From the NCBI GenBank assembly GCA_016869535.1, contig VGDX01000008.1:1-64000 (forward strand): a DNA stretch of 64,000 bases, read 5' to 3'. Of this stretch, positions 55,265-64,000 are shown one piece after another. Source of the DNA: Alphaproteobacteria bacterium. GTDB taxonomy: Bacteria > Pseudomonadota > Alphaproteobacteria > Rhizobiales > Methyloligellaceae. The number at the start of each line of letters is the position of its first letter. The stretch's first letter is position 1. The position numbers were made by a program, and so were the translations under genes. The notes under the pieces are model-generated. The model saw only the letters and a program-made list of their open reading frames with translations. It was not told the origin of the DNA and ran no database searches.

Positions 55265-55660
55265 ATGGCAGTCGATCGCAACATGAAGGTGCTGGTGGTC
55301 GACGACTACCAGACCATGGTTCAGATCATTCGCAATCTTTTGCGGCAGCTCGGTTTCGTCAGCATCGATGAAGCGAATGACGGCAGCGCCGCGCTCGACA
55401 TGATGCGGCAGAAAGACTATGGCCTCGTCATCTCCGACTGGCACATGGCGCCGATGAGCGGTTATGAGCTGCTGCGCGAAGTGCGCTCCGACGACCATCT
55501 GGCGCATACCCCCTTCATCATGGTCACAGCGGAAGCCAGGGTCGAGAAGGTGATCGAGGCCAAGAAGGCCGGGGCGAACACCTATATCGTCAAGCCCGTC
55601 AACGCGGCGACGCTCAAGTCGAAGATCGACGACATGTTCGCCGACCAACTACCAGATTAG
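55265..55660 (+). CDS. cheY: CheY-type single-domain response regulator
   Basis: This 131-residue receiver domain starts at ATG 55265, preceded by GGAGGGG. Acidic pocket D13-D14, phosphoacceptor D58 (VISDWHM), T88 (MVTAE), Y107 and K110 (YIVKPV) align with CheY positions 12-13, 57, 87, 106 and 109 of E. coli. There is no output domain. No chemotaxis kinase or flagellar gene is adjacent, although a TipF-like motility candidate lies about 2 kb downstream. Its last 12 bases overlap the convergent HAD gene. Confidence 0.9.
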   Translation: MAVDRNMKVLVVDDYQTMVQIIRNLLRQLGFVSIDEANDGSAALDMMRQKDYGLVISDWHMAPMSGYELLREVRSDDHLAHTPFIMVTAEARVEKVIEAKKAGANTYIVKPVNAATLKSKIDDMFADQLPD

Positions 55661-56524
55661 CGCGCGAATGGCGCCGAGCGGACGCCGCTTGGCCGGCGCG
55701 AACAGCTCGGCAAGATGCCGCTCGTCAAGCTCTTCGTCCTCGGACGATGTCGGGACGTGCAAGCCGCTCGCCACGAATACGGAATCGATGCCGGCATCGG
55801 CAGCTCCGGCGATGTCGGTGTTGACGCCATCGCCGATGGCCAGGATGTCATTCCTGGCTACGGGTTTTCCCGCTAATTCGCCGATCGTCTCCAACGCCAG
55901 ATCATAGACGGGCGGAAACGGCTTGCCGGCATAAATCACATTGCCGCCTGCTCTCTCATAGACTGCGGCGAGCGCGCCCGCGCAATAGACCAGGCTCGAC
56001 CCGCGCTCTACCAGATGATCGGGGTTGGCGCAGATCATGGGCAGTGAACGCCCGGCAAGTTTGCCCAGCATCTCTACATAATCGTCAGGCGTTTCGGTCT
56101 CGTCGTCGAACAGGCCGGTGCAGACGATGAGTTCCGCAGCCTCAGGACCGACCAACTTCATGTCGATCCCGGCGAAGATTGGCAGATCGCGCTCAGGGCC
56201 GAGATGAAACACGCGCGCGCCCTTGTGCTTGCCGAGCTCATACCGGGTGAGATCGCCCGAGGTAACTGTCGCATCATAAGCATCATCTGGGACACCGAGC
56301 CCTCGAAGCTGCTGGTGCACACTCCCGCTCGGTCGCGGCGAGTTGGAGAGCAGGACGACGATGCCGCCGGACGCGCGAAACGCTTGCGTCGCGGCGACGG
56401 CCTGCGGAAAGGCGCGGCGACCGTTATGCATCACGCCCCAAATATCGACCAGCCAGGCACGGTAGCGGCCGCCAAGCTCCTTGATCGAAGCAATAACGGG
56501 AATGGCGGGTATGGCGAGGCTCAT
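55649..56524 (-). CDS. HAD-superfamily phosphatase, TIGR01459 type
   Basis: This 291-residue HAD hydrolase of the NagD-like subgroup has the nucleophile motif WLVDIWGVMHNG (first Asp near 25), motif II LLSNSPR, and motif III/IV GKPFPPVYDLALETIG with AIGDGVNTDIAGAADAGIDSVFVASG. The nucleophile region reads DIWG where many members have DLDG/DVWG, but the first aspartate is present. The family is widespread in Hyphomicrobiales near ribF/ileS. Substrate is unknown. Confidence 0.9.
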   Translation of the reverse strand: MSLAIPAIPVIASIKELGGRYRAWLVDIWGVMHNGRRAFPQAVAATQAFRASGGIVVLLSNSPRPSGSVHQQLRGLGVPDDAYDATVTSGDLTRYELGKHKGARVFHLGPERDLPIFAGIDMKLVGPEAAELIVCTGLFDDETETPDDYVEMLGKLAGRSLPMICANPDHLVERGSSLVYCAGALAAVYERAGGNVIYAGKPFPPVYDLALETIGELAGKPVARNDILAIGDGVNTDIAGAADAGIDSVFVASGLHVPTSSEDEELDERHLAELFAPAKRRPLGAIRALIW

Positions 56525-56807
56525 GGCGCCCGGTTAGAGGCTCCCTCATTAAGGGTCAACCCGACAACCGGATTACAGCCTTGGGGGGCTGCTCCCGTTC
56601 AATCAAATGAGCCCTCGTAACCTTACAATCTAGGCGAGCCCAGGAGCGCTTGGGAACGACTAAGCCCTTGATCGCGTTGAACTCGGGATAGAGGCCGGTA
56701 GTGGCCGGCCCAGGTTTGATTGACGTGTCTAAAGCCGAAGCTTGCAGAGGCACCTTTCAAGGCGTTAGATGTCACTGGCAGGGGAATTTCAGTCCAAGGA
56801 GGAAAAC
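56525..56807. other. Intergenic region upstream of the acidic secreted pair
   Basis: These 283 bases separate the divergent HAD gene and the first acidic-protein gene. They are relatively A+T-rich for this window. I see no supported gene: a 65-codon frame on the minus strand (56556-56753) lacks a ribosome binding site and family resemblance. The promoter for the two acidic genes must lie here. A candidate TTGCAG, 17-base spacer, TTAGAT at about 56741-56769 is a poor match, so I do not call it. Confidence 0.4.
56796..56802 (+). promoter_or_regulatory. Strong ribosome binding site for the first acidic secreted protein
   Basis: AAGGAGG, five bases before ATG 56808, is a near-perfect Shine-Dalgarno and fixes the start internal to a longer open frame that begins at 56769. 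The same site with the same flanks recurs at 57106-57112 before the paralogue. Confidence 0.85.
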
Positions 56808-57065
56808 ATGTCTTATGCGCTCATCAAAGCGAGTGCGATAGCCTGCGTTGTCGGCCTCGCTTTGGCCGGACCTACTTATGTTTATGCTGCCGATGATGAT
56901 ACCGAGGAGAAAGCGGTCGAGGAGAGTATGAGCCCCGACGGAATGGCTCCCGGACCATCAGAAAAAGAGGCTATGCCTGAAGGTGCACCCGCCGCGCCCG
57001 CAGGTGAGGATATCGGCGAGGAGGAAATCGAACGGGATATGGGGGGACCGGAAGAAAAGCAGTAG
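56808..57065 (+). CDS. Small acidic secreted protein, copy 1
   Basis: This 85-residue product has a signal peptide (YALIKASAIACVVGLALAG, cleavage after VYA). The short mature part of about 58 residues is strongly acidic, with Pro/Ala-rich linkers and a repeated pattern of the type (E/K)AVEESM, EKEAMPEG and EEIERDMGG. There is no cysteine after the signal. I recognise no family. It is a tandem paralogue of the next gene, sharing leader, signal and acidic pattern. The strong ribosome binding site suggests abundant expression. An unstructured, possibly metal- or cation-binding periplasmic role is only a guess. Confidence 0.75.
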   Translation: MSYALIKASAIACVVGLALAGPTYVYAADDDTEEKAVEESMSPDGMAPGPSEKEAMPEGAPAAPAGEDIGEEEIERDMGGPEEKQ

Positions 57066-57117
57066 CCGGTTTCCGTATAGGACGATCGGCAGCGAGATTT
57101 AGTTCAAGGAGGAAAAG

Positions 57118-57369
57118 ATGTTGAATGCGCTCATCAAGGCGGGTTCGATTGCCTGCCTTCTAGGCGGTTTTGCTTTTATCGTCCCGGCCTATGCCGCCGA
57201 GGACATGGAAACGCAAGCGGTCGAAGAGGATATGCGGCCTGATGAGGTCCAATCCGACTCGATGCAAGAGTCAAAACCTGCACCCGCGGCTCCGAAGGAA
57301 GGCGCCAAGGAAGGCGCCATGGACGCTGAAGAAAAAGCCATGGAAGAGGACATGGGTCAGGGCCAGTAA
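57118..57369 (+). CDS. Small acidic secreted protein, copy 2
   Basis: This 83-residue paralogue of the gene 52 bases upstream has a signal peptide (ALIKAGSIACLLGGFAFIV, cleavage after AYA). The acidic mature part carries TQAVEEDMRPDE, then a Pro/Ala/Lys linker with a short EGAKEGA repeat, then EKAMEEDMGQ. The ATG has AAGGAGG five bases upstream, within a leader segment very like that of copy 1. A good intrinsic terminator follows at 57394. Function unknown. Confidence 0.75.
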   Translation: MLNALIKAGSIACLLGGFAFIVPAYAAEDMETQAVEEDMRPDEVQSDSMQESKPAPAAPKEGAKEGAMDAEEKAMEEDMGQGQ

Positions 57370-57393
57370 GCCTACCGACCGTCAGAAAGTTTC

Positions 57394-57421
57394 GCCGCGC
57401 CCGCAAGGGCGCGGCTTTTTT
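57394..57421 (+). terminator. Intrinsic terminator after the acidic secreted pair
   Basis: GCCGCGCCC (57394-57402) and GGGCGCGGC (57407-57415) form a perfect 9-bp stem with a GCAA tetraloop, followed by six T residues (57416-57421). It ends the plus-strand unit and touches the 3' end of the convergent TipF-like gene. Confidence 0.9.
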
Positions 57422-58946
57422 ATGCCGTGTCCGCCGCTTCGAGCTCTTGGAGAAAATCAGACGTCACTTGTTTCGGCTCACCGAACAGACTGCCTTCGGC
57501 CAGCTCGACACCCGCATCGACGAGCCGCGCCACGGCCCTCTCGTCCTCAACCTTATCCACGATGAGCTGAAGGCCGAAGCCCTCGAGGTAACGCACCATG
57601 TCGGGTGGAGGCAGCGGCGCTCCTTTCTCTTGCATGCCCTCGAAAAAGGTCGGCGCATCGAGCTTGAGGAAGCGGAAATAGCGGTCGCTGAGCTCGATAA
57701 AGTCGATGTCTAGATCGACGATATGATCGAGCGAGAAATTGAAGCCGAGCGCGCCGAGCGTATCGAGTGCGCCGAGTTGCCCGCGTGTCAGCCCCATGAT
57801 TTCGGGCTGACGCAATTCGAAGACCAGATTGTCGCTGATCCCGCCATTTTCCTCCAGGAACACGACCAGTTCGGGGAAGTAATCCGGATCGAGCAGCGAC
57901 TGCGCTGAGATGTTGCAGAACACGCCTTTGATCTTCGAGTCTGGGCGGCGCCGCCGCAACATCTGCACGCTCTTTACCAGCAGCACATTATCGATGAGCG
58001 GCATCATGCCGGCATTTTCCGCTTCCTGAATATAGACACTGGGAAGCATCAACTCGTCGGCGGCATTTCTGATGCGGGTGACGCTTTCGTAGTACCGGAG
58101 CTTGCGCGTGGGCAAGCTGACGATCGGCCGGACATAAAGATCGACGCGGCCGGCCTCGATTGCCTCCTGCAAAGTGCCGATCATGCCCCGCTCGACTGTG
58201 GTGGTGGGCGCAGGGCCGGCCGCCTCGGAGACTGTCACAGTCTCGACCTCCACCATCTCTGTCACCGTCACGACCTGCTCGGTGTCGGCGGTTTCAGTGT
58301 CCTCTCCTCCATCCAGGATGTCGGCGACCGCCGCGATCACCGTTTCGATCTCCTTATCGATGACGATCTCTCCGTCCTCGGCGGCCTCATCCTCTCGCTC
58401 GGCCGCAGGCGCGCCAGGTTCCGGCATGGTCGCAGCACCGGTTAGGGTAGCGCTCGATGTGCCGAGTGCGGCTCCTCCCGTCAGGTCATGAGAGAGCTGC
58501 TTGATCAGGCCCTCGAGCATGCCGAGGTCCTTGGTGATTCTGTCCCGCTGATTGTCCGTCTCCACCTGGAGATCGGTACGCAGCCCTTCGATCCGGGCAT
58601 GCACGCTTTCCAGTTCGGAGGCGAGTTGCTCGATGCGCTTAGGATCGAGGCGGGCGACGTCGGTCTCGACACGATCGATGCGCTGCAGGCTGGAATCGAT
58701 GATCTCCAGGGCCCCTTCGAGCTGGTCCAGGTGGCCGGCGTCGCTGCCCTGGGAGGCGCGCGCGATAAAGAGATAGGAGGCGGCCGCGACGAGATAGAGT
58801 GCCGCTCCGGCGATGATGGATGCGAGCAACGGCAGACCGGCCTGGATATGGAGACCCGCGGCGAAAGCCACCGCGGTCACCGCCATGGCGATCAGTACAA
58901 CCAGATCGAGCAAGCCGAGCCCTCCTGAAGGAGCGCTATCCGTCAT
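57420..58946 (-). CDS. TipF-like membrane protein with degenerate EAL domain
   Basis: From ATG 58946 the product is 508 residues. Two adjacent membrane helices (about 12-34 and 41-63) are followed by a coiled coil (about 70-150, e.g. ALEIIDSSLQRIDRVETDVARL), an Ala/Glu/Val/Thr-rich acidic linker (about 155-255) and an EAL-type domain (about 265-500). The EAL catalytic residues are lost: ESV replaces EAL, QPEI replaces the ITES-like motif, and SLDHIVDLD replaces DDFG. This architecture matches TipF of Caulobacter, a c-di-GMP-responsive flagellar assembly factor. Binding rather than hydrolysis of c-di-GMP is inferred. Confidence 0.85.
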   Translation of the reverse strand: MTDSAPSGGLGLLDLVVLIAMAVTAVAFAAGLHIQAGLPLLASIIAGAALYLVAAASYLFIARASQGSDAGHLDQLEGALEIIDSSLQRIDRVETDVARLDPKRIEQLASELESVHARIEGLRTDLQVETDNQRDRITKDLGMLEGLIKQLSHDLTGGAALGTSSATLTGAATMPEPGAPAAEREDEAAEDGEIVIDKEIETVIAAVADILDGGEDTETADTEQVVTVTEMVEVETVTVSEAAGPAPTTTVERGMIGTLQEAIEAGRVDLYVRPIVSLPTRKLRYYESVTRIRNAADELMLPSVYIQEAENAGMMPLIDNVLLVKSVQMLRRRRPDSKIKGVFCNISAQSLLDPDYFPELVVFLEENGGISDNLVFELRQPEIMGLTRGQLGALDTLGALGFNFSLDHIVDLDIDFIELSDRYFRFLKLDAPTFFEGMQEKGAPLPPPDMVRYLEGFGLQLIVDKVEDERAVARLVDAGVELAEGSLFGEPKQVTSDFLQELEAADTA

Positions 58947-59180
58947 GGTGTAACGCGCCTGCAATTCTCCCTCGCCTCCACGCCTGCCGGAATGAGCGAC
59001 AAACCACGCCCGCTACGGCAATCCGGTCCCCATCTGTTGATAGCAGCCGGGAAAGGGGACGCCAAGCCGCCAACGTCCTGGCAGGTGTAGGAATAATTCG
59101 ATCTTCAACTTGCGCTCAGCCGACTACGTCCAGTCGTTCGGCCGTCGCACCGCGCCTTAAGTTAAAGCCCGGTCTCTACC

Positions 59181-59209
59181 TTGACAGGCATTGGGGGCGA
59201 CAGTATCTC
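59181..59209 (+). promoter_or_regulatory. Promoter of groESL
   Basis: TTGACA (59181-59186), a 17-base spacer and TATCTC (59204-59209) form a well-spaced promoter whose expected start point is near 59216, just before the CIRCE element. The CTTGAC -35 region also fits the alphaproteobacterial heat-shock sigma factor (RpoH) consensus, so dual control is plausible. Confidence 0.75.
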
Positions 59210-59220
59210 CTGCGCGAGCC

Positions 59221-59247
59221 TTGGCACTCGCTTTTCATGAGTGCCAG
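59221..59247 (+). promoter_or_regulatory. CIRCE operator (HrcA binding site)
   Basis: TTGGCACTC, nine bases, GAGTGCCAG is an inverted repeat matching the CIRCE consensus TTAGCACTC-N9-GAGTGCTAA except for one changed base near the outer end of each arm and the last base. It lies 49 bases upstream of the groES ATG in the 5' leader. HrcA binding here would repress groESL until heat stress. Confidence 0.93.
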
Positions 59248-59295
59248 GCACGGGCCGACCCATTCTTTTTTGTCCCTAATCCTGGAGAAAACCCC

Positions 59296-59583
59296 ATGAA
59301 ATTCAAACCGTTGCACGACCGCGTGGTGGTCAAGCGGCTCGAGGAGGAGTCCAAGACCAAAGGCGGCATCATCATTCCCGACACCGCCGCCGAGAAGCCG
59401 CAGACCGGTCAGGTGGTTGCCGCCGGTCCCGGCATGCGCGGCGAGGACGGCAAACTGCAGCCTATGGGCGTCAAGCCCGGCGACAAGGTGCTGTTCGGCA
59501 AATGGTCTGGCACCGAGGTCAAGATCGACGGCGATGAACTCCTCATCATGAAGGAGTCCGACATCATGGGCATCCTCGGCTGA
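59296..59583 (+). CDS. groES: Co-chaperonin GroES
   Basis: The 95-residue lid of the GroEL chamber begins [17 protein letters not shown]. It has the mobile loop region [17 protein letters not shown] (about 21-37) and ends [13 protein letters not shown]. The start is ATG 59296 after GGAG; the frame stays open upstream through the CIRCE but without a ribosome site. It is cotranscribed with groEL, 41 bases downstream. Confidence 0.98.
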   Translation: MKFKPLHDRVVVKRLEEESKTKGGIIIPDTAAEKPQTGQVVAAGPGMRGEDGKLQPMGVKPGDKVLFGKWSGTEVKIDGDELLIMKESDIMGILG

Positions 59584-59624
59584 ACCCTTCCCTATTCCCC
59601 TGAATTCCCAAGGAGCAATTTCCA

Positions 59625-61268
<1,644 letters not shown>

Positions 61269-61296
61269 TCCGCGCTCGCCGCGCTTCCAATGAGAC

Positions 61297-61330
61297 AAGG
61301 GCCGCTCCCCGGAGCGGCCCTTTTTCTTTT
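61297..61330 (+). terminator. Intrinsic terminator of groESL
   Basis: AAGGGCCGCTCC (61297-61308) pairs with GGAGCGGCCCTT (61311-61322) and is followed by a T-rich run TTTCTTTT (to 61330). It lies about 29 bases after the groEL stop and just before the end of the convergent hisG. Confidence 0.92.
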
Positions 61331-61331
61331 G

Positions 61332-62054
61332 CTAAGCCGGCAGTTTGGCGACGATGGCGTCGCGGAGCTTTGCCGCCTCGGGTCCCCATGTCGCTTCGCG
61401 CGCGGCGAAAAGACGCGCCTGCGACGTCAGGATCAACCCGTCCCTCAGCACCTTCAGATGATTGGCGCGGAGCGTCGTGCCGGTGGTGGTGATATCGACG
61501 ATCAGCTCGGCCGTTCCCGCCGCAGGCGTGGCTTCGGTGGCGCCCACGCTTTCCACGATGCGATAGCCCGCGACCCCGTGGCTGGCGAAGAAGCGCCGGG
61601 TCAGATTCATATATTTAGTGGCGACGCGGAGACGCCGGCCATGCGTGCGCGAGAATTGCGCGGCGACATCCTCGAGGTCGGCCATGGCCACGACATCGAG
61701 CCAGCAATCGGGAACCGCAACCACGACGTCGGCCCGGCCGATGCCGAGGGGATTGAGGAACTCGACCGTGGCTTCGACGTCCGCCAGCATCTCGCGGACC
61801 AGATCCTCGCCGGTAATGCCGAGATGCACGCGGCCGGTCCTTAAGAGGTGCACGATCTCGGCCGCGGAGGTGAACTCCACCTCGACGCCGTCAAGATCGA
61901 GACCGTTCAGGTCGAGACCCTCGAGCGCGCCGCGATAGCCGCGTTCATGCCCCGTCTTGCGCAAGATCAGCCCGGCGCGGCGGAGCACATCCTCGACCTG
62001 ATCCTTGAGGCGCCCCTTGGAAGGCACGGCAATGGTGAGCTTCGCCGCCATCAC
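61332..62054 (-). CDS. hisG: ATP phosphoribosyltransferase, short-form catalytic subunit
   Basis: HisG catalyses the first step of histidine synthesis. This 240-residue short form lacks the C-terminal regulatory domain and so needs HisZ, encoded upstream. Visible blocks are [19 protein letters not shown] (start), [32 protein letters not shown] and [18 protein letters not shown] (phosphate-binding). The start is GTG 62054 or ATG 62051; either overlaps the hisZ stop, implying coupling. The window suggests the order hisS-hisZ-hisG. Confidence 0.97.
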   Translation of the reverse strand: MMAAKLTIAVPSKGRLKDQVEDVLRRAGLILRKTGHERGYRGALEGLDLNGLDLDGVEVEFTSAAEIVHLLRTGRVHLGITGEDLVREMLADVEATVEFLNPLGIGRADVVVAVPDCWLDVVAMADLEDVAAQFSRTHGRRLRVATKYMNLTRRFFASHGVAGYRIVESVGATEATPAAGTAELIVDITTTGTTLRANHLKVLRDGLILTSQARLFAAREATWGPEAAKLRDAIVAKLPA

Positions 62055-63223
62055 GAGCCCCTCTCCACGGCGGCGAGCAGGCGTTCGGTGTGGATCGCCG
62101 CGCCAACCGCCGGAACCTCTCGCGGCGCGCCAAGCGCCTCGAGCAGCCCGTCATAGCGGCCGCCGCCGGCGACGGGTTCGGTGCCGTTGCCTGGCGCCTC
62201 GATCTGGAACACGAGGCCCGAATAATATTCGAAGTCACGGCCGAACTCGGTGGCGAACATGGCCTCGTCCAAATCGATGCCGCTCTCTTGCAGACGGTCG
62301 AAGCGGCACGCCAAGGCATCGAGCGGCGTGGCCATGTCGAGACCCGCGCCCTTGGCGATCAGAGCCACGCGCTCCACCGCCTCCGGCAGCGGGCCGGAGA
62401 CCGCAAGATAGTAATCGATCACGGTGGCGACCTCTTTCGGCAACGGTTCCGACCGAAGATCGGCGGCGTGGTCGAGCAGGCGCTCGGCGATCTCGCCGAG
62501 CGTGCGGTTGCCCGAGAGCGGCAGTCCCTGCACTTCGAGAAAAGCGGCGACCAGCTCTTCCGCCTCGTCTGGCGATTTGTCGGCAAGCGATTGGGCCAGA
62601 GACGCCGCTGTGCCGTTCTCGTCGGGCCGCTCGCCCTTGGCGAGGCGCGTGAGCAGCGCATGAAACACCGGCGGCCGCCAGAAATAGTGACGGAGCTTCA
62701 GACGCCAGCGCTCGGGCAGCGCCAGCGCATCGAGCAGCGCATAGAACAGAGCGATGCAGCCGAAGCGCAGACGCGCATCGTTGAGACCGGCGCGGGCCAC
62801 GGCGTCGACGGCGAGGCTCACGATCTCGACATCGGCGCTCTCACGGTCGGTCACGCCGAAACACTCGATGCCGGCCTGGCGGAATTCGCGCGGTCGCGTC
62901 CGGCTGCGCCCTTGCGGCTGAAAGCGGAAGGCCGGGCCGTTATAGCAATAGCGTGCCGGCGTCTCGGCATCGGGGTGCCGCTCGAGATAAAGCCGCGACA
63001 CCGGCACGGTCAGATCGGGGCGCAGGCAAAGCTCGTCGCCGGCGAGATCGGTGAACACATAGGTGCGGCCGCGGATCGATTCGCCGACGCGGTCGAGGAA
63101 CATCCCGGCCGGCTGGATGATCGAGGGCGCAACCGGCTCGTAGCCCGCGCGCGCGAACAGGTCGAGCAGCGCGCGGGCTTGCGCTTCGAGAGCCTCGAAT
63201 TCTTTCGCCGATTCAGCGGTCAT
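62051..63223 (-). CDS. hisZ: ATP phosphoribosyltransferase regulatory subunit HisZ
   Basis: HisZ is a class II synthetase-like protein without tRNA charging that activates short-form HisG. The 390-residue product has motif 2-like [14 protein letters not shown] and a RQAGIECFG block, and ends with [14 protein letters not shown] and [14 protein letters not shown]. These resemble HisS but with divergent active-site residues. Its start lies 4 bases after the hisS stop, and its stop overlaps hisG. Confidence 0.96.
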   Translation of the reverse strand: MTAESAKEFEALEAQARALLDLFARAGYEPVAPSIIQPAGMFLDRVGESIRGRTYVFTDLAGDELCLRPDLTVPVSRLYLERHPDAETPARYCYNGPAFRFQPQGRSRTRPREFRQAGIECFGVTDRESADVEIVSLAVDAVARAGLNDARLRFGCIALFYALLDALALPERWRLKLRHYFWRPPVFHALLTRLAKGERPDENGTAASLAQSLADKSPDEAEELVAAFLEVQGLPLSGNRTLGEIAERLLDHAADLRSEPLPKEVATVIDYYLAVSGPLPEAVERVALIAKGAGLDMATPLDALACRFDRLQESGIDLDEAMFATEFGRDFEYYSGLVFQIEAPGNGTEPVAGGGRYDGLLEALGAPREVPAVGAAIHTERLLAAVERGS

Positions 63224-63227
63224 GGCT

Positions 63228-64000
63228 TCAGGCTTGATGACGGGAGAGGACGCGGCGGACCGCTTCGACCAGATCGGTTTCAGGCACGGCGAACTGCGCC
63301 TCGGCCTGCTTCTTCAGATACTCCTCGCGATTCTCGATCGAGGTGAGCGTGGCGCCGAGGATGAGGTCCTTGATCTGCACCTCGCCCTTTGCCTTCTCGT
63401 CGCCGCCCTGGATGACCACGCACGGACTCCCACGCTTGTCGGCATATTTCATCTGCGCCTTCATGCCGCTTTCGCCAAGATACATCTCGGCGCGGATGTT
63501 CGCTTGGCGAAGCGCTTGCGTCATTTTCTGGTAGTCGGCGATGCGGTCGCGGTCGAGCACCAGCACCACGACCGGGCCTTGCGATGCGCTTTCTTTATAT
63601 GACCCGAGACGCTGCAGGCCGAACAGCAGCCGCGACACGCCGATGGAAATGCCGGTCGCCGGCACCTTCTCGCCGGTGAAGCGTTCCACCAGCCCGTCAT
63701 AGCGTCCGCCGCTCACCACCGAACCGATGCGGATGAGTTGCCCGCGTTCGTCTTTGATCGGCGCGAGCAGCTCGGCCTCGAACACCGGCCCGGTGTAATA
63801 TTCGAGCCCACGTACGACTGATGGATCGAACTTGACCCGATCATTCCCGAACTCCGATGCTTTAAACAGACGATCCATTTCAGCCAATTCGGCGCGTCCT
63901 TCCTCGCCGATGGCACCGCGCGCCGGCAGTTCATCCGACGTTACGAAACCAATAACGGAATCGATAACCTTCGCGTCGAGGTTTGCGCCTTTGGTGTAGT
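63228..64000 (-). CDS. hisS: Histidyl-tRNA synthetase, C-terminal part
   Basis: The frame runs off the right edge, so the N-terminal part, including motifs 1 and 2, is missing from the window. What is present, about 257 residues, has the histidine-A region RGLEYYTGPVFEAELL, motif 3 GGRYDGLVERFTGEKVPATGISIGVSRLL and the C-terminal anticodon-binding domain (VVVLVLDRDRIADYQKMTQAL to the end). It is the first gene of the visible hisS-hisZ-hisG run. Confidence 0.96.
   Translation of the reverse strand, partial: YTKGANLDAKVIDSVIGFVTSDELPARGAIGEEGRAELAEMDRLFKASEFGNDRVKFDPSVVRGLEYYTGPVFEAELLAPIKDERGQLIRIGSVVSGGRYDGLVERFTGEKVPATGISIGVSRLLFGLQRLGSYKESASQGPVVVLVLDRDRIADYQKMTQALRQANIRAEMYLGESGMKAQMKYADKRGSPCVVIQGGDEKAKGEVQIKDLILGATLTSIENREEYLKKQAEAQFAVPETDLVEAVRRVLSRHQA

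Larger units (their letters stand above)
58947..59295. other. Intergenic region upstream of groES
   Basis: These 349 bases lie between the divergent TipF-like gene and groES. The right third holds the groESL promoter and the CIRCE operator, listed separately. The left two thirds (58947-59175) show no gene, repeat or clear promoter that I can support. Confidence 0.6.

Noticed and set aside
56556..56753. A 65-codon minus-strand frame upstream of the acidic pair
   Set aside because: No ribosome binding site, no signal or domain, and it occupies the expected promoter region of the acidic genes.

Overview
The window reads as chromosomal core genome of an alphaproteobacterium, most likely in or near the Hyphomicrobiales (Rhizobiales). 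The evidence is the high G+C, the atpI-B-E-b'-b arrangement with two different b subunits, the ctaC-ctaD-ctaB-coxF-ctaG-ctaE-DUF983-surf1 oxidase cluster, short-form hisG with hisZ and hisS, the threonine synthase/M16 peptidase pair, DUF4170 and DUF2093 beside lipid A genes, IalB, and a TipF-like protein. I see no phage, insertion sequence, CRISPR array, rRNA or tRNA gene. Gene spacing is tight and many neighbours overlap by 1-12 bases.

Layout: 1-2238 holds the F0 part of ATP synthase. 2242-3759 holds two secreted proteins on the minus strand. 3850-6276 is ispH-thrB-rnhA, followed by a convergent peroxiredoxin, an orphan DsbD-type periplasmic domain and a YqgE protein. 8483-11551 is a large membrane GGDEF/EAL sensor. 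11586-14898 is thrC, an M16 peptidase and a GNAT acetyltransferase. 15058-16473 is a DUF1254/DUF1214 gene broken by one in-frame amber codon, next to a zinc alcohol dehydrogenase. 17646-24066 is the aa3 cytochrome oxidase operon on the minus strand. 24517-28462 carries ialB, gshA, rsmE and ubiA.

28665-35005 is a lipid A and envelope block: phosphatase, DUF4170, an MsbA-like exporter, a fused acyltransferase/Kdo transferase, lpxK and DUF2093. 35053-37855 is xseA and purD. 37946-40860 is a small secreted protein, an SGNH-like membrane protein and an MBOAT acyltransferase, a likely polymer O-acylation module. 40857-46463 carries tadA, rluB, rsmD, a secreted hypothetical protein, mutL and pgi. 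46488-55079 is an envelope and translation run: a catalytic/non-catalytic M16 pair, a BamF-like lipoprotein, lspA, ileS, ribF and a MaoC hydratase. 55265-58946 has a CheY, a HAD phosphatase, two tandem acidic secreted paralogues and a TipF-like degenerate EAL protein. 59296-61268 is groESL behind a CIRCE operator. 61332-64000 is hisG, hisZ and a partial hisS.

No complete, clearly undescribed system stands out. The most unusual items are the LpxJ-like/WaaA fusion, the tandem acidic secreted pair, the SGNH/MBOAT module of unknown substrate, and the amber-interrupted DUF1254 gene.
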